Notes: generated by a model from the sequence alone, not told the origin. Positions 47,911 to 59,580 are shown, counted from the stretch's first letter. The stretch: DNA of 64,000 nt from Diploptera punctata (GCA_030220185.1 JASPKZ010000422.1:1933001-1997000); one strand, 5' to 3'. A program made the numbers and translations.

Positions 47911-48573
47911 TAGATTACCCTTGATTTGTACATATTATAGTAATCTGGAGGGTGGTAATTGTACAAAGTTAGTGTCCATTTTTCTTGTGAAATCCATAAA
48001 AGCCTAAGGAATTCTAGTGCAAATGGTATTCTGCAGTAATTTGAAGAAAAATATAAAACACACAAATATTGAAACACTATGTGATAATGTGAATAAGGGC
48101 TTGAAGAATGTATGGTTTATTTTTTTTTGTCAGAAGAAAGTAATAACCTAAAAATAACATAAAAATATATAACAGTGGAAGATAACTAAGAATTATGGAA
48201 CTTGCTAGAATATGCTAAAAACAAAAAAAAGTACTCATCAGTCTTAAACTTGAAAAAGTTAATCAAAATAACCTTAATATTTGTCCATGTTATGTAGAAT
48301 ATGTTAGTTAAATGTTATTCCAAAATTCATGGACTGCCATTTGCACTAGAATAGCCAAAATATATCCAAAGGTTCTTAATTAAAGAAGTGAGTTGCTTTA
48401 TTATCTGTATTCTTCTCGATTTTATTTCTGGATTTGGAAACTAGTTTAACAAAGAATATATTAGTCCTATTTTTGAAATTGTTCTAAAAGTTGAATTAAT
48501 TTGTATACAAGGAAATGAATTGTTATAAGCCCTAAAATTTATTTATATATTTAAGTGTATTGATGTCTTACAG

Positions 48574-48783
48574 GTGGTAACAATGGGATATCGTCGGAGT
48601 ATGTTCGGCAGGAACTGAGGGCGGTAGTGGGTGCCCGAACACAGCAGCAGTCAGGAGCGGGTGGGCAGAGTCAGGGGTCACGGCAACAGCAGCAACAACA
48701 GGCACAGTTGCAGCTTGGCCAGCAAGTGTCACCGACTGATCTCGATCCATTGGGCACATTGACCTATGAGATTCCTACCTCTG
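48574..48783 (+). CDS. tai: taiman exon 9 of window
   Basis: Acceptor TGTCTTACAG, donor CTG|GTAAGT. The exon is 210 nt, phase 1 to 1. The peptide begins GGNNGISSEYVRQELRAVVG, continues ARTQQQSGAGGQSQGSRQQQ with a second glutamine tract, and ends QQVSPTDLDPLGTLTYEIPT. SEYVRQELRAVVGARTQQQ is a strongly conserved segment in Taiman as I recall it. It ends one base into a Gly codon, so at least one more exon lies beyond 48783. None with a matching phase was recognised up to 64000. Confidence 0.9.
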
Positions 48784-48899
48784 GTAAGTACTGCATGTAT
48801 TAATGAGAATATCGTGATATATACTAGAATAGAACCTTTCAATGAGTCTTGAGCACAGTCATTCTTACACTAATATTAATTTGATACCAATCAGAGACT

Positions 48900-49225
48900 C
48901 GTATTGAACACAATGGAACCATCATTGTCCTCATATCAAAACCTATCAAGTAACAGAAATAAGGTTCAAGTTCTGCAGGAAGGTACTGAGGTGATAACTG
49001 GAATATTTTGCAGTTACACTTGAGACATTTACATGCACTGTCAGTTGTTATCTCCCACGCCCATTTCTATCTGCAGCAAGGGCTGCTCCTGAGAAATTTG
49101 ATCTCAATTTTGGTTCTGTACAATTAAAATCAGAACAATTTTTTTGTCTCTTGCCCAAAAGTGTATGGAGATGCTGTCATAAAAACATGAATATAGGTTT
49201 TGATATGAGTTCCATTGTGAGTGCA
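48900..49225. mobile_element. Possible small inverted-repeat element
   Basis: CACAATGGAACC...TCATATCAAAACCTAT (48910-48948) is matched in reverse by ATAGGTTTTGATATGAGTTC with CATTGTGAG (about 49193-49220). The 250 bp between show no coding potential. Confidence 0.4.
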
Positions 49226-49698
49226 TTGGAAAACTGTTGACCACCTGAACAAATTATTCAGACAAAAAACATTAAATGGTAGATTGGATAAAATATATCA
49301 TAAAGACTTACATTCTATTAAATTAATCACTGATTTTTCATAAATGAATTTTTTTTTACAAGAAAGGAATTTTTTAGAGAAGCTTGTAAGATAAAGGAGT
49401 TGTGCAGTATTTTCATGCCTGAATAGAATCTCCTCACAGTATTCAGTGTAATAACTGATTAAAAAAAATTAAGTGCATAATTTTGGGTCCCACGTCATAG
49501 AACATTGAGCTCTTTTGCATCCAGCTTAGAATTGCAATGAAATGTATTGAATTGTTAAAAAGAATATTTAAATAATATACTACAGAGATGATCTCCTGAC
49601 CTAGAGCTGGGCTAGTGGGAGAAGCAGGATATTGCATGCTTGTAAGGTGAAACATGCATTGTGTATTCTCGTATTAATGGTTTTAGTTCATAGTTATT

Positions 49699-50729
49699 AT
49701 GCCTCAATCTGTGTTTACAGTACAGCATAGGGTATATTTATATAGGAGGATAATTATGTGAAAACAGAGTCTTGCAGAAAAGTCGTTAGACAATTTCGAA
49801 CACAATTTTCAGATCTAAATCCTCCAAATAGAGATACCGTTCGACGACTTGCAAACAAATTTAGAGAAACAGGTTCTGTGCTTGATAAGAAACCAAAGGT
49901 AACAAAATGTGTGCTTACTGAGGAAAAATTAGATGAAGTAGGAGAAACGTTAGAACATATGTCAACAAAATCCCTAAGACGACTTGTACAAGTAACTGGT
50001 GTTTCGAAGGCGTCAGCATTGTGATGAAACCACATAGAATAACTGTAATGCATGAATTTCAGTTACGTGATCCTGATATGCAGTTATGTTTTTGTAATTG
50101 GATGTTGCAGAGTATTAATATTGGAATAATTGGTTCTTGTTTAAATGGTTCTCAGATGAAGCCTGGTTCCACTTAAATGGATATGTTTCGTCACATAATA
50201 GCAGATATTGGAGCCAGCAAAACCCCCATCGCATACATGAAATTCCCCTGCATGACAAACGGATAGGAGTATGGTGTGCAGTGAATGGTTACAGAATTAT
50301 AGGACCAATTTTTTTCAATAACACAAATAATGCACAAAGATACAAAGATGACATTGAAACCATTTTTTGAAGAACTGGCTGATATTGACTGTCGAAATAG
50401 ATATTTCCAGCAAGACTCTGCAACTTCACATACAGCTGAAGACTCGTTAAAATTATTTAGTGAATTGTTTGAAGATTGGGTTATTAGTGTGGGCTTGTGG
50501 CCATCACGGTCTCCAAATTTAACTGTTTGTGATTTTATTTGTGGGGATACTTAAAAAATAAAGTGTATGCAAGAACCCCCCCCCACATTAGACAATCTGA
50601 AAGATTATCGGAACAGAAATAAACTCAATAACAGAACAGCTACTAATGCCTGTGAATGAGGATTTCCTAACAAAGTATCAAAAATGTGTGGAAGTTGGAG
50701 GAGAACATTTTCAACATCTCCTCTCTTAA
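49699..50729 (+). pseudogene. Decayed Tc/mariner-like transposase with HTH domain
   Basis: ATG at 49699 opens MPQSVFTVQHRVYLYRRIIM and hits a stop. A shifted frame (49758-50024) continues RKVVRQFRTQFSDLNPPNRD and KVTKCVLTEEKLDEVGETLE, an HTH region. 50137-50370 has FKWFSDEAWFHLNGYVSSHN (first catalytic Asp) and IGVWCAVNGYRIIGPIFF. A last frame has RYFQQDSATSHTAEDSLKLF (second Asp) and WPSRSPNLTVCDFICG. SPN replaces the expected SPD at the third acidic position. The end is EHFQHLLS-stop at 50729. At least three frame breaks. No clear TIR was found by eye. Confidence 0.8.
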
Positions 50730-51644
50730 GATACGTAACTTATTTTCGCTATTTTCATGGTCATGCACGAACCAAGTGAAAGAAATAGGAAAAGAGCCAT
50801 GCAGTTGCTCTGCCATGTGATGCAGAGTGAGGACTCAGTGGGTGCATGCACTTTTCCCGCTAGCTCAGCTGTAGGTCTGTACTACTACTACTGTGAAAAA
50901 TTTTAATAATACAATAAAATGTCAATATTAATGAAGTTAGCTGATATAGCATCAAGAATCAAATGATAAAATATAGTTGGGATTGCTTAGGAAGAGATGG
51001 TTAGGACATTTTTGTAAACTTTTCAGGACAACAGCATGAAATATAGATGATGAACTGCAGAATCTCATATCAATGGCTTCATACAGTTTTGAGCAATTAA
51101 CTAAATCTTGTGTTCTTTGTTTATGAGTGATTTAGGAATTAAGCAGATTTGGTATTCTCTGTGTCACCAGCTTATATGTCCACTTTTTCTCAGAATCTAT
51201 TCATAATAGGAGAATATAACTTTTATTAGTCATTGGTCATCATCTTTGACTATAATATTAACACAGAATTTTTTTAATTAATTGCTTCATTATATTTATT
51301 TCTTTATAACAACATGTTTATTTTCCTGTATTTTTCAACATAAATTTATGTATAACTTCAATTAAAGTTTTCTAAGAGAAATCCTTGTATTTAAATTATA
51401 CACAAGTATTTAAATTTGTCCTTAAAATTTGAAGCAAATCCATTCAAATAGATGGTAAGAAAATATTCGCTTTATAAGCAGTATTTTAACATTAGTGATA
51501 TAGGGAATTCTGCATCTGTGTAAGAAACCAATTTTATCTTGCTTCAGGAGATGTGTCCAAGTAGCTCACTGAAAGAGCTCTCCAAATAAGATTATCTTGC
51601 ATTGGGTGGAATTGGGAATTAGACCAGTTCTCATTGAAAGGTTC

Positions 51645-51650
<6 letters not shown>
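50730..51650. other. Intronic/downstream DNA, nothing firmly identified
   Basis: AT-rich. No tai exon with phase-1 acceptor was recognised. Confidence 0.4.
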
Positions 51651-51683
<33 letters not shown>

Positions 51684-51805
51684 ATAATGGCATGTGGAAT
51701 CATGCCGAAACGTCGGAATCATTGGCCAGAGGCCAAACTTGAATCCAAGACGCGGAAAACCCAAGAAAACTTTCATATTCATACTTATATCCGTGAAAAT
51801 CTGCA

Positions 51806-51840
<35 letters not shown>
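51650..51840 (+). mobile_element. AT-bounded insertion with hammerhead-like core
   Basis: Two (AT)n/(TA)n runs (51654-51680 and 51808-51837) bracket about 127 bp. The insert begins TTGATAA (51681-51687), then T, stem II GGCATG/CATGCC (51689-51694 and 51701-51706, perfect), GAA, ACGT, C. This has the layout of the cores in the foldback elements, with two substitutions in the first box. The remainder (GGCCAAACTTGAATCCAAGA ... CTTTCATATTCATACTTA) has no known match in the window. Confidence 0.5.
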
Positions 51841-51842
<2 letters not shown>

Positions 51843-52217
51843 GTATTTATTTATTTATTTATTTATTGTGTAAACTGGCTAAGTGAGATTGAAATATAAA
51901 GGTACACAAAATTAATTAGTAGATAATATTTTACAAGGTTCATAATCTGAATGTACTTGTCACCCATGTTGAGTTTTTTTATGTATCTTTAGGAGGATTT
52001 TTGTGTGAATGGTTCACATTTCACAAGAGTTCCTCCATGACCTATTTGTTGAGGAATTGTTGTTTATTTATGGCTTGGGAGTTTAAAAAGAGGTATTGTG
52101 AGAGTTCAGAATTTGTCATCAGAGTTATTGTGATTTTGCTACCTATTCATCTGTCCTTTAGAAAATCTCATGGTGAAAATTTTGTATCAAAATTTATAAT
52201 ACTACAAGGTAATTTAT

Positions 52218-52472
52218 TAAGAGTTTGAATCATAAATATACACCTCACCTCATATATTGTTTTCTTACCTGGACATATTTTGGCTAGCATTTTCCCAAAT
52301 TTCACAATATTTCGGACTTTAGTTGAAAATGGCAAGAATATTCACCATATATTTAAATTAATGTTGGGAAGTAAACATTATGAGGTTATATCATTAATAT
52401 TGACCATAATTTGTCAATGTGAGAAAACAAAAAAATGAAGTGAGGTGTATATTTTTGATTCAATCTCTTAAG
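52218..52472. mobile_element. Foldback element N
   Basis: Outer arms GAATCATAAATATACACCTC and GAGGTGTATATTTTTGATTC (52224-52252 and 52440-52465). Inside, the terminus TTGGGAAGTAAACATTATGA sits at about 52363. No convincing hammerhead core remains. Confidence 0.55.
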
Positions 52473-52848
52473 AGCTTGATCTCTTTAACCAAGAACCAAA
52501 ATTGGTAATAATGTCAATATGAGCTAAAAAATAAATAAGTTTTTTTATGTAATAAAGCCCAGTCTTTTTGCAAGATTTTGTAGTAGTATTTGTTGTGGTA
52601 TTAGTTGTTTGATCTAAGTTTGCATGCAGAGAAATGTTTAATTGCAGAAGAAGTATATTGCATAAGAATTCAGAGATGTACATTGTGATGCAAAAGTTGT
52701 CATGTTGTTTTTAATTAAAGATTATCATTTACATACCATATCAGCTGCTTATATATATGAATAAAATACGTAATTAAAAATAATATAAACCAAAATTCCT
52801 AATAAATTTTGAAGTTGGGTATTTAATGAGTCATAGTATTTTTTGTGT

Positions 52849-53192
52849 CCCGCGCCGTAGCCGAGCGGTTAAGGTAGGAAGCCTTGGCGCAGAGCTACGG
52901 GACTTGCGCTGGTTCGAGTCTCCATGGGGGAAGAAATTTTCTCATGGTATTTCGGCCAGTATGGGACCGGTGCCCACCCAGCATCGTGAGGCAATTGGGT
53001 AGCTACAATAAGTAGCGGCTCCAGGTTGAGGAACCAGCTATAACGGCTGGGGGACTCGACATGCTAACCACATGTCACCCCTACACTGGCTGTTGATCAT
53101 CTACCTCTGTGATTGACACATGTGGATGTGAAGGGCCAGCAGCCGGCTGGTAAAAGGGCAACCGCTGAAAAGTGGAAAGACCCTCAATCGGA
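52849..53192 (+). mobile_element. SINE family A, full-length reference copy
   Basis: The tRNA-derived head CGCCGTAGCCGAGCGGTTAA carries an A box, and CTGGTTCGAGTCTCC carries a B box. The body holds CTCATGGTATTTCGGCCAGT, GGTAGCTACAATAAGTAGCG and GGTTGAGGAACCAGCTATAA, and the tail GGCCAGCAGCCGGCTGGTAA and CCGCTGAAAAGTGGAAAGAC. Well preserved and GC rich compared with flanks. Family members at 8020, 19850, 37085 and 61985 show it has spread through the locus. Confidence 0.85.
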
Positions 53193-53694
53193 TAGTATTT
53201 TTTGCAATGTGTATTGAGTCCCAGTTCAGGCAAATATTTGTATTAATTACATAAGTGAGTCGAAAATAACCTTAATAATATAATTTGTGAATTGCCTCAT
53301 AATGCTAATTCACAATATAGAATTTTTATTAAATAAGATACTTTTATCTTTATTATAAAAAGTACATTGAATCTTTTCTCATCCCCATCAGCTATAGAGT
53401 TGACTTTTACATACAACTAATGCCATCTAATGCAAATGCAAACGTATATCAAATGACTTATATTAATAAATACACTAAATTTAACTATCGTGGTTATGTC
53501 ATCAAACCCAAGTTTGTGGAATAAACATTGTTGACTTATAAGCTTGTTTTGGTTATCAAAGCCATAAAAGAAAATTATTTTTCATCCAATGGGATGTGTT
53601 TAAGTATGTGTGATCCATAGGATATTTTCCTTTCACCCACTGACATTGACTTATATTCTTACAAAGTGACTTACAAACTTACAGAGAAACAAGA

Positions 53695-54290
53695 AATATT
53701 TTTTTCAAAAATTCATGGGAAGTAACATGGGAAATAGGTAAATATCGATAGAATACAAATATGAATCAGAAACTTTACTTCCCACCTCATAAAATATGAC
53801 CCTTTCACTTGAACATGATTCAGAGATCATTATCCTCATTTTCAACTAAATTCCTACTGTTTAAAGTGAACTGTTAATACTATAGGTCGGCAATATAATT
53901 TTTAACCTTAGTCTGCGTATGCTTGGAGTTTTGGCAATAAGAAGGTCCCCTGCCATCACTGTGATTAACAAATTGCTGTCTTTCTAATGTATTACCGTCT
54001 GCCACCCATTGTTTGTGAGTGAAGACAGTGAATCAGAAGAGGGAGCGAATGAGTGACATAATGTGAAGGGAGGAGATAGTAAGTTCAGCTTACACATTTA
54101 AGGTTTTTATTTAATTGGCCTAGCTATAGCTTTTGGAATTGAATGAACTCGAGACATCAAATCTTGCTAGATAAGAACTTCAAAATTCATGGTTGATCTC
54201 TGAAACATGTCCCGGTGAGAGGATCATATTTTATGAGGTGAGGTGTAAGGTTTCAAATTCATATTTGTATTCTATTAAACGAGAAAGATT
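53695..54290 (+). mobile_element. Foldback element O
   Basis: Terminus GGGAAGTAACATGGGAAATA. Arms with GAATACAAATATGAAT and the reverse complement near 54260, and CACCTCATAAAATATGA against TCATATTTTATGAGGTG. The central part is not palindromic. The cores are degenerate (TGAATCATGTT and TGAAACATGTC remain). Confidence 0.6.
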
Positions 54291-54574
54291 TTAAAATAAT
54301 TATATAAAGCTCAGATTTTCATACAAACATTTTTTTGAATAGGTAATGATTACCTACACTCACTATAAATATGTAAAACACTGGGTTTGTACAGTTATGT
54401 GGTGTCGGGGAGATGTTATTAACATTTTATGTACATTATGCACATAGTGTTATTTTTATGTTAAAACATTTTGATTGATAAAGAGAGCTATTTTGTTTTT
54501 ATAAACAAGTAGGACGGGTACCAAAACTAGACATGTTTATATAATATTAAGGATGTCCTAAATTCTAGTCATTT

Positions 54575-54800
54575 GGTTCTGGTATAATGGTTACCATTCT
54601 CACTTCTGGATCCAAGATTTGCAGGCTCAAACATGGACGTGGTTGTTGGATGTTTTCAGGACATATAACAATGTTTTGAATATATTTTTCTTTGGAAGGA
54701 ACATGAAATAAATGAAAGTCTGAAATGTTCTCTGAGCAAGATTTAGCCCTTTCATATCTAGCTGTGCATCATGATACTAACGCGTTGAGATGTTAGTTAT
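54575..54800 (+). mobile_element. SINE family C copy
   Basis: tRNA-like head GTATAATGGTTACCATTCTC ... GCAGGCTCAAACATGGACGT, then a body with GAACATGAAATAAATGAAAG and a tail related to CTTTCATATCTAGCTGTGC, comparable to the reverse copies at 24.9 and 29.9 kb. Confidence 0.5.
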
Positions 54801-54877
54801 ATGTAAAGTATTACCTACCCCTAATGTCATGCTAAGTTTTTAAAAAGCACCATTTTAATTTGTGTTGCCAAATGTGC

Positions 54878-57800
54878 TGATGGTTCTGGTGGATTAGTGT
54901 TACCGTGCATATTTCTGGGGTCACCAGTGGTCCTGGTGGATTAGTGTTATCCTGCATATTTCTGGGGTCACCAGTGGTCCTGGTGGATTAGTGTTACCGT
55001 GCATATTTCTGGGGTCACCAGTGGTCCTGGTGGATTAGTGTTACCGTGCATATTTCTGGGGTCACCAGTGGTCCTGGTGGATTAGTGTTATCGTGCATAT
55101 GTCTGGGGTCACCAGTGGTCCTGGTGGATTAGTGTTACCGTGCATATGTCTGGGGTCACCAGTGGTCCTGGTGGATTAGTGTTATCGTGCATATGTCTGG
55201 GGTCACCAGTGGTCCTGGTGGATTAGTGTTATCGTGCATATGTCTGGGGTCACCAGTGGTCCTGGTGGATTAGTGTTATCGTGCATATTTCTGGGGTCAC
55301 CAGTGGTCCTGGTGGATTAGTGTTACCGTGCATATTTCTGGGGTCACCAGTGGTCCTGGTGGATTAGTGTTACCGTGCATATTTCTGGGGTCACCAGTGG
55401 TCCTGGTGGATTAGTGTTACCGTGCATATGTCTGGGGTCACCAGTGGTCCTGGTGGATTAGTGTTACCGTGCATATTTCTGGGGTCACAGTGGTCCTGGT
55501 GGATTAGTGTTACCGTGCATATTTCTGGGGTCACCAGTGGTCCTGGTGGATTAGTGTTACCGTGCATATGTCTGGGGTCACCAGTGGTCCTGGTGGATTA
55601 GTGTTACCGTGCATATTTCTGGGGTCACCAGTGGTCCTGGTGGATTAGTGTTATCGTGCATATGTCTGGGGTCACCAGTGGTCCTGGTGGATTAGTGTTA
55701 CCGTGCATATTTCTGGGGTCACCAGTGGTCCTGGTGGATTAGTGTTACCGTGCATATTTCTGGGGTCACCAGTGGTCCTGGTGGATTAGTGTTACCGTGC
55801 ATATTTCTGGGGTCACCAGTGGTCCTGGTGGATTAGTGTTACTGTGCATATTTCTGGGGTCACCAGTGGTCCTGGTGGATTAGTGTTATCGTGCATATGT
55901 CTGGGGTCACCAGTGGTCCTGGTGGATTAGTGTTACCGTGCATATTCTGGGGTCACCAGTGGTCCTGGTGGATTAGTGTTACCGTGCATATTTCTGGGGT
56001 CACCAGTGGTCCTGGTGGATTAGTGTTATCGTGCATATGTCTGGGGTCACCAGTGGTCCTGGTGGATTAGTGTTACCGTGCATATTTCTGGGGTCACCAG
56101 TGGTCCTGGTGGATTAGTGTTACCGTGCATATTTCTGGGGTCACCAGTGGTCCTGGTGGATTAGTGTTACCGTGCATATTTCTGGGGTCACCAGTGGTCC
56201 TGGTGGATTAGTGTTATCGTACATATGTCTGGGGTCACCAGTGGTCCTGGTGGATTAGTGTTACCGTGCATATGTCTGGGGTCACCAGTGGTCCTGGTGG
56301 ATTAGTGTTACCGTGCATATTTCTGGGGTCACCAGTGGTCCTGGTGGATTAGTGTTATCGTGCATATGTCTGGGGTCACCAGTGGTCCTGGTGGATTAGT
56401 GTTACCGTGCATATTTCTGGGGTCACAGTGGTCCTGGTGGATTAGTGTTACCATGCATATTTCTGGGGTCACCAGTGGTCCTGGTGGATTAGTGTACCGT
56501 GCATATTTCTGGGGTCACCAGTGGTCCTGGTGGATTAGTGTTACCGTGCATATTTCTGGGGTCACCAGTGGTCCTGGTGGATTAGTGTTACCGTGCATAT
56601 TTCTGGGGTCACCAGTGGTCCTGGTGGATTAGTGTTACCGTGCATATTTCTGGGGTCACCAGTGGTCCTGGTGGATTAGTGTTATCGTGCATATGTCTGG
56701 GGTCACTAATGGTCCTGGTGAATTAGTGATACCGTGCATATTTCTGGGATCACCAGTGGTCCTGGTGGATTAGTGTTACCGTGCATATTTCTGGGGTCAC
56801 CAGTGGTCCTGGTGGATTAGTGTTACCGTGCATATTTCTGGGGTCACCAGTGGTCCTGGTGGATTAGTGTTACCGTGCATATTTCTGGGGTCACCAGTGG
56901 TCCTGGTGGATTAGTGTTATATCGCATATGTCTGGGTCACTAATGGTCCTGGTGAATTAGTGTTATCGTGCATATTTCTGGGGTCACCAGTGGTCCTGGT
57001 GGATTAGTGTTACCGTGCATATTTCTGGGGTCACCAGTGGTCCTGGTGGATTAGTGTTACCGTGCATATTTCTGGGGTCACCAGTGGTCCTGGTGGATTA
57101 GTGTTACCGTGCATATGTCTGGGGTCACCAGTGGTCCTGGTGGATTAGTGTTACCGTGCATATGTTCTGGGGTCACCAGTGGTCCTGGTGGATTAGTGTT
57201 ACCGTGCATATTTCTGGGGTCACCAGTGGTCCTGGTGGATTAGTGTTACCGTGCATATGTCTGGGGTCACAATGGTCCTGGTGGATTAGTGTTATCGTGC
57301 ATTGTCTGGGTCACCAATGGTCCTGGTGAATTAGTGATACCGTGCATATTTCTGGGATCACCAGTGGTCCTGGTGGATTAGTGTTACCGTGCATATTTCT
57401 GGGGTCACCAGTGGTCCTGGTGGATTAGTGTTACCGTGCATATTTCTGGGGTCACCAGTGGTCCTGGTGGATTAGTGTTACCGTGCATATTTCTGGGGTC
57501 ACCAGTGGTCCTGGTGGATTAGTGTTATCGTGCATATGTCTGGGTCACTAATGGTCCTGGTGAATTAGTGATACCGTGCATATTTCTGGGGTCACCAGTG
57601 GTCCTGGTGGATTAGTGTTACCGTGCATATTTCTGGGGTCACCAGTGGTCCTGGTGGATTAGTGTTACCGTGCATATTTCTGGGGTCACCAGTGGTCCTG
57701 GTGGATTAGTGTTATCGTGCATATGTCTGGGGTCACCAGTGGTCCTGGTGGATTAGTGTTACCGTGCATATTTCTGGGGTCACCAGTGGTCCTGGTGGAT

Positions 57801-58150
57801 TAGTGTTACCGTGCATTTTTCTGGGGTCACCAGTGGTCCTGGTGGATTAGTGTTACCGTGCATATTTCTGGGGTCACCAGTGGTCCTGGTGGATTAGTGT
57901 TATCGTGCATATGTCTGGGTCACTAATGGTCCTGGTGAATTAGTGATACCGTGCATATTTCTGGGATCACCAGTGGTCCTGGTGAATTAGTGTTATTGTG
58001 CATATTTCTGGGGTCACCAGTGGTCCTGGTGGATTAGTGTTACTGTGAATATTTCTGGGGCCACCAGTGGTCCTGGTGGATTAGTGTTACCGTGAATATT
58101 TTGAATATTTCTGGGGTCACCAATGTTCCTGGTGGATTAGTGTTACCATG
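54878..58150 (+). repeat. 47-bp minisatellite, ~70 copies, with 13-unit higher-order period
   Basis: The unit runs GTGTTACCGTGCATATTTCT, then GGGGTCACCAGTGGTCCTGG, then TGGATTA (47 bp). About 3.27 kb of array gives roughly 70 units. Most units match exactly or carry one of two linked variants: ACCGTGCATATTT or ATCGTGCATATGT. A marked variant (CACTAATGG...GAATTAG) at 56704, 56938, 57312, 57546 and 57921 shows a 608-bp period. Because 47 is not a multiple of three, reading frames rotate; a 90-codon open frame inside it is chance. The array lies in the region after exon 9. Confidence 0.95.
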
Positions 58151-59310
58151 CCGGGGTTTAAAAATCCTGAGTGTGGATTGCTTTGAAAGAGAACTAAAGC
58201 CATTGGACCATGTCGTGGATTTATGGCTTATAAGTTAATCTCAATGCTGAGAAACGAAGCCTATGGCCAAAATTTGATGGCCTTTTCATGCCCAGATTTG
58301 AATTGGGGCACTAATGGCCCTAGCATTAAAGAGTTTAATTAAATAAAACAATAGCATAGCCAAATCTGCTGATAGGAATTACATGTACACTTTCATTATA
58401 TGTACACATCTTATTATATGTATTCATTCACTGATTAATAATTCTTTTTCCAAAGACAGGTCATTCTGCTTATAAAATTGCATAACTGAAGGTTCAATCT
58501 CCACAACTTCGTTAAATCTTGTTAAAATTATGTAAGCCTGTCAAAACCAGTTCCATCTTCAGCATAATGTTGTGATTATCCTGTAGGAAGGATAATATAT
58601 TCCAAGACTGTCCAAATGGCTGCCTGCAGACTGCTTGTGGCCCTCCAAACCATTACAAATAGCCCACGAGGTTCTCGCTTATTGTAATGTGATTTAATGT
58701 TATTTTTCAATTAAACATTTTATCAAAAGGATTTTTTTTTCCTATTATGTTTTTTTTAAATTATATGTAACAGTTAAGTCATTATATTAGTTATTGTATA
58801 TTTGAAATTAATTCTGCATTTATTGATTCTGTACTGTGATAAACATATTCATCCACCAAACAATCCCTAGTAGTGAGAGAAAGTTTATTTATGGCATGCC
58901 ATGTGACCAGGGACAAGGTTAAAGATATGACTTTCCCCTCCTCTATCCTTCTTCAGTGTGATTCTGTTTTTGAATTGTCACATTGAGTAGGTAGTCTGTG
59001 CTACTTGTTAAATAATTATAAATATTTATTTCATAAGTAGTAATTAAAATGTACTTATTTATTACAATTTTGGTAGGAGAATATCTTTTATTTTCTCAGT
59101 GGCCCCCAAGTTCATTGTAATTGGTCGCTACTGGTATATACTGTTAATAACACAATTTTAAATGAGCACACACCCAGTAATATAGGTTACTCAGAATTAA
59201 GTCAGTAGCCAAAACAACTTTCTGCTGAAGTACAGTATTTTTAAAAGGCCTAACGAAGTTGAGGAGGTTGAACCTTATAGGTATACAGTTTTTATAATTT
59301 TATATTGTGC
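58150..59310. other. Non-coding DNA after the minisatellite
   Basis: 58170-58330 may be a worn SINE tail (AAACGAAGCCTATGGCC, CTTTTCATGCCCAGATTTGA). The rest is AT-rich without recognised features. Confidence 0.4.
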
Positions 59311-59580
59311 CTCATGGGCTTAGTGGTCAGCATTTCTGACTATAGCCATGTTTGATAGGAATTATTCCTGTGATTGCTCATGCTCTGGAATTTAGTGTAA
59401 GTTTATGTTTAGGACTCTCCTGGTACTTCATTATCAGTTATCACCCATTAGATCATCGGGATAACTTAACTCTGCCTTCCAGGAGTCCCAACCTAAGAAA
59501 TGGAATACAATTATGCACATGCCAGGAGAGAAAGCCAAAAATGTCACCTGGTGGTATTGGACAAAAAAAAATATTCTGAC
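59310..59580 (+). mobile_element. SINE family B, old copy
   Basis: The tail is close to that at 13830-13980: ATTATCAGTTATCACCCATT, ATCATCGGGATAACTTAACT, CTGCCTTCCAGGAGTCCCAA and ATGCCAGGAGAGAAAGCC. The head (GGGCTTAGTGGTCAGCATTT) has decayed. Confidence 0.6.

Noticed and set aside
48568..48759. Minus-strand 63-codon frame over exon 9
   Set aside because: Antisense shadow of the splice-supported plus-strand exon.
56360..56632. 90-codon open frame inside the minisatellite
   Set aside because: The unit is 47 bp so the frame rotates every unit; the open stretch is a by-product of stop-poor repeats and ends at the first irregular unit.
54878..58150. CRISPR-like regular repeat array
   Set aside because: Units are contiguous with no unique spacers, and the surrounding gene is eukaryotic; this is a minisatellite.
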